DNA of 64,000 nt from DAOULT01 sp964646625. GTDB taxonomy: Bacteria; Chloroflexota; Anaerolineae; CAZYHC01. Positions 50,577-58,804 of the stretch are shown here, one piece after another; positions within the stretch are counted from its first letter, which is position 1, and each line of letters begins with the position of its first letter. Where the stretch lies: assembly GCA_964646625.1 (NCBI GenBank), contig CAZYHC010000001.1, positions 219,360 through 283,359 of the forward strand. The letters run 5' to 3'. The notes under the pieces were generated by a model, which was not told where the DNA came from, did not search any database, and saw only the letters and a program-made list of their open reading frames with translations. A program made the position numbers and the translations under genes.

Positions 50577-51065
50577 ATGAAAATAGCTGTATTATCCGAT
50601 ATCCACGACAACATCTGGAAGCTGGAAAAGGTGCTGCCCCGCCTGAGCGAGGCCCAGACGCTCATTTGCTGCGGCGACCTCTGCTCCGCGTTCACCCTCA
50701 GGAAGATAGCCGAAAGTTTTTCCCATCCCGTGCACTGCGTGTTGGGCAATAACGACGGCGATATCCTGTACCTCACCCGCATCGCGGCCCAGGCGGGCCA
50801 CGTCACCCTTTATAATCCCTGGGGCGAGATCGAGGTGGGGGACGCGAAGATCGCGTTTGCTCACTACCCCGAGATCGCGGCTGGCCTGGCCCCCAGCGGG
50901 AAATACCAGGCCCTCTTCAACGGCCATACCCATAGACACAGGGCCGAAAAAGCAGGGGATACGCTGTGGGTCAACCCCGGCGAGGTCATGGGACTCTACG
51001 GCCGCTCTACCTACGTGGTGTACGACACCGAGACGGGAGAGTTCAGCCTGGAGGAAATCATATAA
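50577..51065 (+). CDS. YfcE-like metallophosphoesterase
   Basis: This 162-residue phosphodiesterase has all two-metal motifs: LSDIHDN (D, H), CCGDLCS (GD), LGNNDGD (GNxD), FAHYPEI and FNGHTHRHR (H). It is of the YfcE/MJ0936 size and probably cuts phosphodiesters in the cytoplasm. Start 50577 is chosen because AGGAGG (50563-50568) is 8 bases away, whereas the ATG at 50571 is too close. The stop lies just before the hairpin of the opposite-strand terminator. Confidence 0.9.
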   Translation: MKIAVLSDIHDNIWKLEKVLPRLSEAQTLICCGDLCSAFTLRKIAESFSHPVHCVLGNNDGDILYLTRIAAQAGHVTLYNPWGEIEVGDAKIAFAHYPEIAAGLAPSGKYQALFNGHTHRHRAEKAGDTLWVNPGEVMGLYGRSTYVVYDTETGEFSLEEII

Positions 51066-51092
51066 AAAGCCTGGGAGTCAAACTCCCAGGCT
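51061..51092 (-). terminator. Terminator of the L9/PLP-enzyme operon
   Basis: The perfect 10-bp stem AGCCTGGGAG/CTCCCAGGCT has a 5-base loop and is followed on the minus strand by TTTTTATA. On the plus strand no U-run follows. A second perfect hairpin, AGTGCGC-TGAA-GCGCACT (51102-51119), lies between it and the gene stop. Confidence 0.85.
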
Positions 51093-51125
51093 AAAAGCCA
51101 AAGTGCGCTGAAGCGCACTGTTTCC

Positions 51126-52529
51126 CTATGCGGTGCTGGCCCGGTGCTCCAGCAGCAGCCCGTCTATCTCTTCCACCTGGGCCTGCTGGGCCTGCCAGTA
51201 ATCCTGGCTTCTTTGGGCGTCCAACTCTTCCACGGTTTTGCCCTGCTGTTCTACCCAGGTGTAGTACTTCAGGTTGTGCCACTGGTGGCGGGTTTCGCGG
51301 CTGCCTTCCTTGATCCAATCCAGCTTTTGCCTGTGGAAGATACTCACCAGACGCACGGCGGCTTCCGTTTCGTCCATTTTTCCGTAGGTGGCCGTCATCT
51401 GGTCCATGATCGAGCGATAGCGGTCTATGGCGTCGGTACAGATGGTGACGATCACCTCGTCGGGGCCGAAGCCGTACCATTTGGCCGTTTTGATCGCCCC
51501 CAGCACGTTGCACACCCCGCTGATGCCGAAGATTTCGGCCATCTTACGCACCTCATCCTCAGGCACTCCATAGCGGTCGATCATGGTTTTCCAGCCTGGT
51601 GCCTCCACCAGCAGTTGCAGGCCCTTCTTGCTCTCGATGTCGTCGATGCCCATGATGGCATCCATGTTCATCACGTTGTGGATCCAGGTCACGTGCTTAT
51701 CGCCAATGCCCTGGATGTCGTGGCCGCCGTAGCCGTTCCAGTACACGGTGGGGCACTGGATAGGTTCCAGGCCCACGATCTTATGTTCGGGCCAGACCTG
51801 CTTGAGCCGGTCGCCGGCGGCGATCGTGCCCGCCGAACCCATAGCCGAGACGTAGGCCGCTATCCTGCCGTTGCCGACCTCCTGCTCTTTCAATTCTGCC
51901 GCCAACTCTACGATGGTGTTGCCCGTGACGTAGTAGTGGAAGCGATAGTTGCCCCAGGCCTCGAACTGGTTGAGGATGCGCACCCGTTCCGGGTCGGCGG
52001 CTTTCAGTTCCTTGCTTTTGTCGTATATCTCTTTGACGTTGCTCTCACAGCCGGGGGTCAGCACCAGGCGGGCTCCATAGCCGCGCACCAAGTCAAAGCG
52101 TTCCTTGCTCATCTCTTCGGGCAGGATGACCACCGAGTCGAATTTCATGCGACAGCCCACCCAGGCTCCCCCGATGCCGTAATTGCCGGTGGAGGGCCAG
52201 ATCAGGGTGTGTAGGCCGGGGTCTACTTCGCCGCTCAGCTCTTTCTCGATGAGCACCGCATAGGTCGCCCCTACCTTGTGGCTGCCCGTGGGGAAGTCTT
52301 TAGCGTACAGCACCACGATAGGGGCCTCCACCCCGGTCAACTCCTGGGGCATAACCTGGTAGTAGATCCGATTTTGCTCATCGCGCCAGGTGATGTTGAA
52401 CAGGTTGATAGGATCCAGCGGGTCTTCCTTCATAGCCGCCAGCGCCTTGCGGCGAGTTTCGGGTTCGATCCTATCAGGGTGAAGCATCTCCTGGTAAGTA
52501 GGACCAGTAACGAGTTTACGATTTGCCAT
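51126..52529 (-). CDS. Fold-type II PLP-dependent enzyme (cysteine synthase-like)
   Basis: The protein has 467 residues. The PLP lysine is in FPTGSHKVGA (about residue 85), followed by PSTGNYGIGGAWVG, the substrate-binding loop of the tryptophan synthase beta / cysteine synthase fold, and SAMGSAGTIAAGDRL, the phosphate loop. It is longer than cysteine synthase, with an unusual N-terminus and a C-terminal helical extension. The reaction is unknown; beta-elimination or replacement is the fold's usual chemistry. It is the third gene of an operon with rplI and a Cys-pair protein, with 27 bases between, and ends at a strong terminator. Confidence 0.85.
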   Translation of the reverse strand: MANRKLVTGPTYQEMLHPDRIEPETRRKALAAMKEDPLDPINLFNITWRDEQNRIYYQVMPQELTGVEAPIVVLYAKDFPTGSHKVGATYAVLIEKELSGEVDPGLHTLIWPSTGNYGIGGAWVGCRMKFDSVVILPEEMSKERFDLVRGYGARLVLTPGCESNVKEIYDKSKELKAADPERVRILNQFEAWGNYRFHYYVTGNTIVELAAELKEQEVGNGRIAAYVSAMGSAGTIAAGDRLKQVWPEHKIVGLEPIQCPTVYWNGYGGHDIQGIGDKHVTWIHNVMNMDAIMGIDDIESKKGLQLLVEAPGWKTMIDRYGVPEDEVRKMAEIFGISGVCNVLGAIKTAKWYGFGPDEVIVTICTDAIDRYRSIMDQMTATYGKMDETEAAVRLVSIFHRQKLDWIKEGSRETRHQWHNLKYYTWVEQQGKTVEELDAQRSQDYWQAQQAQVEEIDGLLLEHRASTA

Positions 52530-52556
52530 AATTAATTCCCTGGGATTAAAATACGC

Positions 52557-52904
52557 TCAGCTCTCAAGCAGTTCCACAAAGTCGCCCTCGAAGTTTTTGA
52601 GCAGGTGGTGCACGTCCAACACCTCATCGCTGTCGATCTGGGGCATTTCCTGGAACCTGGCCCATTCATCCGGGGTCATCTCGGCCATAGCCGCCTCGTC
52701 TTCATGCTCCTTGATCAGAGCAAAGATCTGGCCGCGAGTATGACATCGTTTACAGACAATGGTCATGATCCAGACATCGCCGCGATGATCCACGACCTGG
52801 ATATCGTCTTCTTCGTAACGGCTCTGGCAGATAGCGCAGGTCATGTTAGAAATAATGTGCTGTATTAGAAAATATTTGCCCAACTCGCTTTCGGCGTCTT
52901 CCAT
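52557..52904 (-). CDS. Small Cys-pair (zinc-ribbon-like) protein
   Basis: The protein has 115 residues. CAIC (about residues 23-26) and CKRC (about residues 51-54) are spaced to form one zinc ribbon, and an acidic C-terminal half follows (EHEDEAAMAEMTPDEWARF). I do not recognise a named family. Its start lies 4 bases after the rplI stop, and the PLP-enzyme gene starts 27 bases later, so it is co-transcribed with them. The acidic tail and ribbon suggest a protein- or RNA-binding accessory role, which is a guess. Confidence 0.75.
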   Translation of the reverse strand: MEDAESELGKYFLIQHIISNMTCAICQSRYEEDDIQVVDHRGDVWIMTIVCKRCHTRGQIFALIKEHEDEAAMAEMTPDEWARFQEMPQIDSDEVLDVHHLLKNFEGDFVELLES

Positions 52905-52908
52905 CTCT

Positions 52909-53358
52909 TCACTCCTCCCTCTCGACGATGACCGTCACCTCGGGCGCCAGATCGCTCAGGAGCCTGATGGGCACCCGATGGGTACCAAGCTCACGGATAG
53001 GGTCGCTCAACTCTATCTTACGTTTGTCAACGGTCTGACCCATCTCCTGTTCTAGAGCCTGAGCGATGTCGGCGTTGGTAATGGAGCCGTAGAGGCGGTC
53101 GCTCTCACCGGCTTTGGCCCGAAAAGTCAACGTGGTGCGGGATATGATCTGAGCCAAATCCTGGGCCTGGTTCTCCAGTTTGCGTTGTCGTCTGGCCTCG
53201 GCCCGCTGTTGGATTTCGGCCTGTTTGAGCGCCCCCTGCGTAGCGGGCCTGGCCAAACCCTTGGGGATCAGGAAATTACGGGCATAGCCCCTGGCTACCT
53301 TTTTGATCTGACCTGCCTGACCCAGATTGGGCACGTCCTTGGTCAAAAGCACATCCAT
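52909..53358 (-). CDS. rplI: 50S ribosomal protein L9
   Basis: The protein has about 149 residues. The N-terminal RNA-binding domain reads MDVLLTKDVPNLGQAGQIKKV with the family signature G..V.VA.GYARN(F/Y)L.P.G.A. The long connecting helix and a C-terminal domain (DRLYGSITNADIAQAL) follow. Start 53358 gives the correct N-terminus; the longer frame to 53403 does not fit. It heads an operon with a Cys-pair protein and a PLP enzyme under the promoter at 53425-53453. The usual rpsF-ssb-rpsR neighbours are not present, and none lies upstream in the window. Confidence 0.95.
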   Translation of the reverse strand: MDVLLTKDVPNLGQAGQIKKVARGYARNFLIPKGLARPATQGALKQAEIQQRAEARRQRKLENQAQDLAQIISRTTLTFRAKAGESDRLYGSITNADIAQALEQEMGQTVDKRKIELSDPIRELGTHRVPIRLLSDLAPEVTVIVEREE

Positions 53359-53424
53359 TGTTTTCGTCTTCCTCGCTTTCTGCGGCCTGTACCAGGGTGC
53401 CATGACACCACCTGGTCTCCCTCT

Positions 53425-53453
53425 ATTATACCCGACTTGCCGGGAAAAGACAA
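53425..53453 (-). promoter_or_regulatory. Promoter for rplI operon
   Basis: On the minus strand: TTGTCT (53453-53448), 17 bases, TATAAT (53430-53425). Confidence 0.75.
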
Positions 53454-53474
53454 GACAGGCGAGGAATTTGGCGC

Positions 53475-53503
53475 TTGTCTTTTCTGGGAAAATAAGGTAT
53501 TAT
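53475..53503 (+). promoter_or_regulatory. Promoter for the 2TM protein gene
   Basis: TTGTCT (53475-53480), 17 bases, TATTAT (53498-53503). It is divergent from the rplI promoter, with similar -35 boxes. Confidence 0.55.
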
Positions 53504-53626
53504 ATTTGGCAACAGCCTCTTCGAGTGTCTGGTAGAAACGAAGTGAATCCTCACAGATTTGCGGAATTCGTTCTACTTCGTGATTCGGAAGAGACAGGGA
53601 AACTTAACAATACAAGGAGGGAAATC

Positions 53627-53944
53627 ATGGTGGATAAAGGCTCAGAAGAGTATCAAGCTGCTTACGAGCGAGCGGAGAAGAAGGTCAAGGCCCGTGTAGA
53701 CTTTTTCCGGCATCTGGCGGCTTATCTGGTCGTCAACGGGCTCATTTTCTTCATCTGGCTTTTCACCGACGGGTTGAAGCAGGGGTGGAGGAATCCGTGG
53801 TTCCTCTGGCCCCTGGGGGGCTGGGGCATTGGCCTTTTATTCCATTGCCTCAATGTCTTTGTCTTCGAAAGTGAGGCTGTGGCAAGATACACCCAGCGGC
53901 AGATTGAAAAGGAAATGAGTAAAGAATCGGGAGAGAATGAATAA
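53627..53944 (+). CDS. 2TM-domain membrane protein
   Basis: This 105-residue protein has a basic, helical N-terminus (YERAEKKVKARVDFFRHLAAYL) and two membrane helices (VVNGLIFFIWLFTDG, FLWPLGGWGIGLLFHCLNVFVF). This is the pattern of the 2TM domain found near histidine kinases and in small stand-alone proteins. Start 53627 has a strong AAGGAGGGAA ribosome site 6 bases upstream; the longer frame reaching 53327 is not used. The promoter at 53475 gives about 115 bases of leader. It sits directly before the nucleotidase gene, and no functional link is obvious. Confidence 0.85.
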   Translation: MVDKGSEEYQAAYERAEKKVKARVDFFRHLAAYLVVNGLIFFIWLFTDGLKQGWRNPWFLWPLGGWGIGLLFHCLNVFVFESEAVARYTQRQIEKEMSKESGENE

Positions 53945-53982
53945 ATGAAGTGTATCATTTTTATCTAAAGGAGGTTTTCGCA

Positions 53983-56679
53983 GTGAAAAAGATTACCCTG
54001 TTTGTGATCACGCTTATGCTGGTGCTTGCCGTTGTTCCTGCATCCGCGCAACAGAGCACGACCGTCACCCTGCTGCACTTCTCCGACTACCACTCGCACG
54101 CCGCGCCTTTCTATTCCGAAAAGCAGCACAACTCTGCCGGTATCGCGCGGGCCATCGCCTATCTCAAGCCCTTCGCCGACGATCCCCACGCCCTGATCTT
54201 TAGCGGCGGCGACATGATTAACCGCGGCTCTCCGGCCTGGTCCGATAAGTACCAATGCGCCGAGTGGCCCTGGCTCAACGGCATCGTAGACGCCATGGCG
54301 TTCGGCAACCACGATGCCGACTACGGCCCCGAGGTCTTCGCCCAATGCCGCGCCCAGATCGCCTATCCTATTTTGAGCTCCAACACCCTGGACGCTGGCG
54401 GCCAACCGCTGTTCCAATACGAAGGCCAGACCTACGCCGTGTTCGAGGTTGGTGGGGTGAAGATCGGGGTGTTCGCCGTGGCTGGCGATGAATTCGAGCG
54501 TCTGGTCAAGCCCGAGTACCGCCCGGCCGAGGGCGCGACCTTCGCCGATCGGGTGCAGACGGCGCAGCAGGTGGTGAAGGCGCTGCGTGATGAAGAGCAG
54601 GTCAACGCCGTCGTTTTGATCGGCCATGCCTTGTACGAAGAAGACGTGGCGCTCGCCAGGGCGGTGCCCGGCATCGACGTCATTTTCGGCACCCACAGCC
54701 ACCGTAAGGAAGAATTGACCCCCATCCCAGGCACCGATACCTCGATCATCTCGCCCTACCAGTATCTCACCTACGTCAGCAAAGTGGAACTGACCTTCAC
54801 CGACGGCGTATTGAGCGCCGTCGGCGGCGAATTGGTGCGGATGCAAAGCTATCTCCCCGAAGACCCTGAGATTGCCCAGAAGGTGACCGAGATGCAGGCT
54901 GACCTGGAAGCCGACCCCCAGTACGCTCCCCTGTTTCAGCCCATCGGCGAAGCAGCCTACGAACTCTCCACCGAGGGCCTGCTCACCGGGGAGTCGGTGC
55001 TGGGGAACTTTGTGATGGATATCATCCGTTCGGCGGCAGGGGCGCACGCGGCGCTTTCGACCTCCAGCAGTTTCCGCTCCCCCATTCCGCCGGGCACGAT
55101 CCTGGAGGAGGATCTAAAAACGGCGCTCCCCTACAAAAACAGCATCCTGGTCTACGACGTGAGCGGCGCGCTGCTGGAAGAACTGCTTAATCACAGCATC
55201 TCGCTCAGCGGGTCCGACTCTTTCTCGCAGGTATCGGGGGCACGCTTCAAGATCGCGGACAGCCAGGCTACCGACCTCCAGGTGCTCAAAGATCCGGCCG
55301 ACCCTGCGGCTGGCTACGCCCCTCTCGACCCGGCTGCCACTTACAAAGTAGCCACCACGAACTACCAGGGGTTGATCGCGGGCGGCTACAAGGACATCTT
55401 TGCCCAGGCTACCTACGTTGAGACGGGTCTCGACGTGTGGGATCTGGTGCGCAGCTTCATCCAGGCCAACAGCCCGGTGGCCGGCCAACTCGACGGTCGC
55501 ATCGCCTCCGCGCTTGTCCCTACCCCCGTCCCCCCCACGTCTGAGTTGTTCCCCGAAGGCACCTACGTTCTTCAAGAGGAACGGGTGATCGGCCCTTACG
55601 CTGTCCGGCTGTGGCGCAATACCAGCGAGGATGACTTCGGCTTCCCGTTTGATAACATCGCCACCATCTCTGCCCTGGAGCAGCCGACGGTGCAGATAGA
55701 AAACGCTACCGGGCTGGACGACCTCACGGGCACCGACATCACCGGCGAGGGCCATCCCGACGTGATCGTCGAGAGGTATACGGGCGGAGCACACTGCTGC
55801 TCCTCCACCGTCATTTACGACCTGGGGCCCAAGATGAGCAAGGTGTTGGAGGCTCCTGAGTCCAACTGCGGCGGCACCCTTCAGGACCTCGACGGCGATG
55901 GTGTCTACGAGTTCGTCACCTGCGACGACCTGTTTGCCTATGTGTATTGTTGTTACGCTGGCTCGCCAGCCGCGAGAGTGATCCTTCAATATGATGGAGA
56001 GAGTTACGTCCCGGCCAGCCCGAGCTTTCCAGAGGCATACGAGGAGGACATCGCCAGGGATCGGGAGATGGCCGAGGGGGCTTCGCCAGGTGAAAATTGC
56101 GAGTGGGGTAACGATACCAAGTGCCAGATGTTGCCTCTGGTGCTGGACTACCTGTATTCAGGAGAGGTGGATAAGGCGTGGTCAGAGTTCGACCGTCTCT
56201 ACGACTATCCGGACGCGGCCCTATTCCGCAGCGAAATCGAGCAGATGGTGTCCGATAGTCCGCTATTTGCCTCGGTCGGTCCGATGCCTCCCAACCCTGC
56301 TGCCCCGCCTTACTACATGCTCCAACTGCTCACCCAATGCGACCTGGAGGTGGAGGATGAGTTCAACCTGCCACTCATTGGCCTGCTCACCGAAGGGCAA
56401 TCGGCCTGTGACCCCCAGGTCTCGCGCCGAGAAGTCTTCTGGCTCCAGTCCCGACTGAGCCAGATTGGCCTCCTCAACCAGGACGAAGGGCTGCTGATTG
56501 CCCCCGAAGGCTGCACCACGGACTGCCGACTCGACGTAATGAGTTACAAAGATAACGCTCGAGTGGGCTCTATCCGCCTGGACACCACGGTGGGCTTCCC
56601 TGGCCAGGTATATCGCGTCAACGGGGACGAAAGCGCCCACTGGCGGCTGAAAGGCGACCTCACCTGGGAGATGAAGTAG
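53983..56679 (+). CDS. Secreted 5'-nucleotidase-like metallophosphatase with C-terminal extension
   Basis: The protein has about 898 residues. A signal peptide (residues 1-22) is followed by the calcineurin-type domain with HFSDYHSH, SGGDMINRG, FGNHDADYG, IGHALYE and GTHSHRKE, and then a 5'-nucleotidase C-terminal domain (about 320-480). After a Pro/Thr linker a further 350 residues follow. They include a GLDDLTGTDITGEGHPDVIVERY and TLQDLDGDGVYEF pair of calcium-binding-like FG-GAP/VCBS motifs with several Cys. It should hydrolyse nucleotides or related phosphates outside the cell. The start is GTG 53983, nine bases after AAAGGAGGT. The extension is longer than in typical UshA-like enzymes. 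Confidence 0.88.
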   Translation: MKKITLFVITLMLVLAVVPASAQQSTTVTLLHFSDYHSHAAPFYSEKQHNSAGIARAIAYLKPFADDPHALIFSGGDMINRGSPAWSDKYQCAEWPWLNGIVDAMAFGNHDADYGPEVFAQCRAQIAYPILSSNTLDAGGQPLFQYEGQTYAVFEVGGVKIGVFAVAGDEFERLVKPEYRPAEGATFADRVQTAQQVVKALRDEEQVNAVVLIGHALYEEDVALARAVPGIDVIFGTHSHRKEELTPIPGTDTSIISPYQYLTYVSKVELTFTDGVLSAVGGELVRMQSYLPEDPEIAQKVTEMQADLEADPQYAPLFQPIGEAAYELSTEGLLTGESVLGNFVMDIIRSAAGAHAALSTSSSFRSPIPPGTILEEDLKTALPYKNSILVYDVSGALLEELLNHSISLSGSDSFSQVSGARFKIADSQATDLQVLKDPADPAAGYAPLDPAATYKVATTNYQGLIAGGYKDIFAQATYVETGLDVWDLVRSFIQANSPVAGQLDGRIASALVPTPVPPTSELFPEGTYVLQEERVIGPYAVRLWRNTSEDDFGFPFDNIATISALEQPTVQIENATGLDDLTGTDITGEGHPDVIVERYTGGAHCCSSTVIYDLGPKMSKVLEAPESNCGGTLQDLDGDGVYEFVTCDDLFAYVYCCYAGSPAARVILQYDGESYVPASPSFPEAYEEDIARDREMAEGASPGENCEWGNDTKCQMLPLVLDYLYSGEVDKAWSEFDRLYDYPDAALFRSEIEQMVSDSPLFASVGPMPPNPAAPPYYMLQLLTQCDLEVEDEFNLPLIGLLTEGQSACDPQVSRREVFWLQSRLSQIGLLNQDEGLLIAPEGCTTDCRLDVMSYKDNARVGSIRLDTTVGFPGQVYRVNGDESAHWRLKGDLTWEMK

Positions 56680-56816
56680 ATGAAGCAGGTGAAATAGGGG
56701 AACAGGTGAGAGACGAGAAAGGGGGTGATGGGCAACGATACCAATTCGTAAATCATATCGGAAGCTATATCGGATGGAGAAACAGTACGCTCACCATGCA
56801 TCAAGGAGGGAGGAAA

Positions 56817-58531
56817 ATGAAACGTTCCTATCTCGTTGGTCTGTCTGTCATTGCTTTCACCGTCCTGCTCGTTTTCGCCGTCTTCAGCACCAGCTTTGTC
56901 GTCACGGCGCAGGAAGGGATGCCAGGGCCGGACGCCGAGGCGCTGTGGGCCTACCTGACCGAAGAGATGCCCTATACCGAGTATGAATACTGGCCCGACC
57001 CCTCGCTGGAAGGGTTCTACCAGGGCGCCGACCCGCATGGCGCCATCCTGCGCACTTTCGTCAACGACATAGCCTTTTCGGTGGCCGAAGACTTCTCTGG
57101 CGAGATGCCATATGGCTCCATCATCGTCAAGGAGAACTATCCGCCCGATGACCAGGAAAACATGGTTGCGCTGACGGCCATGTATAAGATAGAAGGTTAC
57201 AATCCTGAAGGGGGGGATTGGTTCTGGGCCAGGTACGCTCCCGACGGCACGGTGGACAAAGCAGGTAAAGTGGAAGGGTGCATCAACTGCCACAAACAGC
57301 CCGGGGCCTACGACTATGTACTGGGCTGGGACTTCGGACTCCCGGAGCCAGACGCCGAGGCGCTGTGGGCCTACCTGACCGAAGAGAGGCCCTATACCGA
57401 CTACAAGTACTGGCCCGACCCCTCGCGGGAGGGATTCTACGAGACCGAACTGCCGCACGGCGCTTTCGTGCGCACCTTCGTCAACGACATAGCCTTTTCG
57501 GTGGCCGAAGACTTCCCCGGCCAGATGCCGTATGGCTCCATCATTGCCAAGGAGAACTACCCGCCCGGCGACCAGGAAAACATGGCTGCGCTGACGATCA
57601 TGTATAAGGTGGAAGGCTACAACCCCGCAGAAGGGGATTGGTTCTGGGTCCAGTACGCTCCCGACGGCACGGTGGACGAAGCAGGCAAGGTGGAAGGGTG
57701 CATCGACTGCCACAAACAGCCCGGAGCCTACGACTATGTACTGAGTTGGGACTTCGGCATAGAGCCGCCTTCGAGAGGTCAGGTCCTGCTTGAGGAACGT
57801 TGCACGGTTTGCCACCCGCTGGGCATCATCACGAGTGCCAAGAAGACCGCCGAGGGTTGGCAGTCTACCGTGGATCGGATGAAAGCTATAGGAGCCTATC
57901 TTAACGACGAGGATACCGAGGCCCTGATCGGATACCTGGCCGCCACCTATGGAAAGGAGGAACAGCCTCCCCCAGAGGAGGCACCCTCCGAGGGCGCAAC
58001 CTTGCTTGAGGAACGTTGCTCCGTTTGTCACACTCTGGATCGCGTCAAGGACGCCAGGAAGACCGCCGAGGATTGGCAGGCTACGGTGGAGCGCATGAAA
58101 GGCAAAGGAGCCCAACTTGACGACCAGGAAACCGGGGCCCTGATCGACTACCTGGCCGCCACCTATGGAAAGGAGGAAGAGACACCCTCCGAGGGCGCGG
58201 CCTTGCTTGAGGAACGTTGCTCCGTTTGCCACACTCTGGATCTCGTCAAGAACGCCAAGAAGACCGCCGAGGATTGGCAGGCTACGGTGGAGCGGATGAA
58301 AGGCAAAGGAGCCCAACTTGACGACCAGGAAACCGGGGCCCTGATCGAATNNNNNNNNNNNNNNNNNNNNNNNNNNNNNNNNNNNNNNNNNNNNNNNNNN
58401 NNNNNNNNNNNNNNNNNNNNNNNNNNNNNNNNNNNNNNNNNNNNNNNNNNATGAAAGGCAAAGGAGCCCAACTTGACGACCAGGAAACCGGGGCCCTGAT
58501 CGAATACCTGGCCGCCACCTACAAGCCGTAG
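56817..58531 (+). CDS. Multiheme cytochrome: two P460 domains plus repeated monoheme domains (interrupted by N gap)
   Basis: A signal peptide is followed by two cytochrome P460-like domains exactly 420 nt (140 residues) apart, each ending in C..CH (CINCH at about 155-159, CIDCH at about 295-299). Three monoheme modules follow: CTVCH (about 329), CSVCH (about 401) and CSVCH (about 468). The last two lie 201 bp (67 residues) apart and are nearly identical, with KTAEDWQATVERM, as in the small cytochromes of quinohemoprotein amine dehydrogenase. At least five c-type hemes are predicted, in the periplasm or outside. Start 56817 has an AAGGAGGGAGG site. The 100 N at 58351-58450 break the frame; the tail after them ends in LAATYKP and a stop at 58529-58531. 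Confidence 0.85.
58351..58450. other. 100-N scaffold gap at a tandem repeat
   Basis: The sequence 58296-58350 immediately left of the Ns and 58451-58505 immediately right are identical over exactly 55 bases. With 100 N the downstream half is out of frame. A direct overlap of the two 55-base ends, or 146 plus n times 201 bases, restores the frame. Confidence 0.95.
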
Positions 58532-58561
58532 AGACAGGAATATCCATTAGACCCTGATAGT

Positions 58562-58605
58562 GAGTCCGCAACTCTCTCAAGTGGGAGTTGCGGACTCTTT
58601 TTTTT
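58562..58605 (+). terminator. Strong terminator after the cytochrome gene
   Basis: GAGTCCGCAACTC and GAGTTGCGGACTC form a perfect 13-bp stem with a 10-base loop, followed by eight T residues. Confidence 0.95.
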
Positions 58606-58612
58606 ATTTCCC

Positions 58613-58735
58613 TTGACTAACCTCTCTTTTGGGGAGCTTTCCGGCGGGGGCTACACTCTGGGCGGAGGCTTCTGGGGCGGAGGAGCGTTAGTAGGGGCGG
58701 GGCGCGGAGTCTACCTGCCCGTCATCATGAAGTGA
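58613..58735 (+). pseudogene. C-terminal remnant of a secreted protein gene
   Basis: This 40-codon stretch without a start ends in a stop at 58733-58735. It reads LTNLSFGELSGGGYTLG, then GGFWGGGALVGAGRGVYLPVIMK. The GGGFWGGG run followed by a VYLPV end resembles C-termini that I recall as common in secreted Anaerolineae proteins (recollection, not checked). It lies after a strong terminator and has no promoter, so it is probably the remains of a deleted gene. Confidence 0.5.
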
Positions 58736-58740
58736 GAAAT

Positions 58741-58774
58741 AGGTGCCTGGCACTTCCAAAAGTGCCAGGCACCT
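58741..58774. repeat. Family A palindrome after the remnant
   Basis: AGGTGCCTGGCACTT and AAGTGCCAGGCACCT are perfect 15-bp arms with CCAA between them (34 bp). It lies six bases past the remnant stop. Confidence 0.9.
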
Positions 58775-58804
58775 TATTATTTGTATATGAGGAACCATCC
58801 AGCG

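Noticed and set aside
57351..58505. The tandem repeats of the cytochrome gene as a CRISPR or satellite array
   Set aside because: The units are codon-periodic (420 and 201 bp), encode protein domains and have no spacers.
56544..58580. A 678-codon open frame on the minus strand across the cytochrome gene
   Set aside because: It runs through the N gap and is the mirror of a repeat-rich, GC-biased gene with signal peptide, heme motifs and ribosome site on the plus strand.
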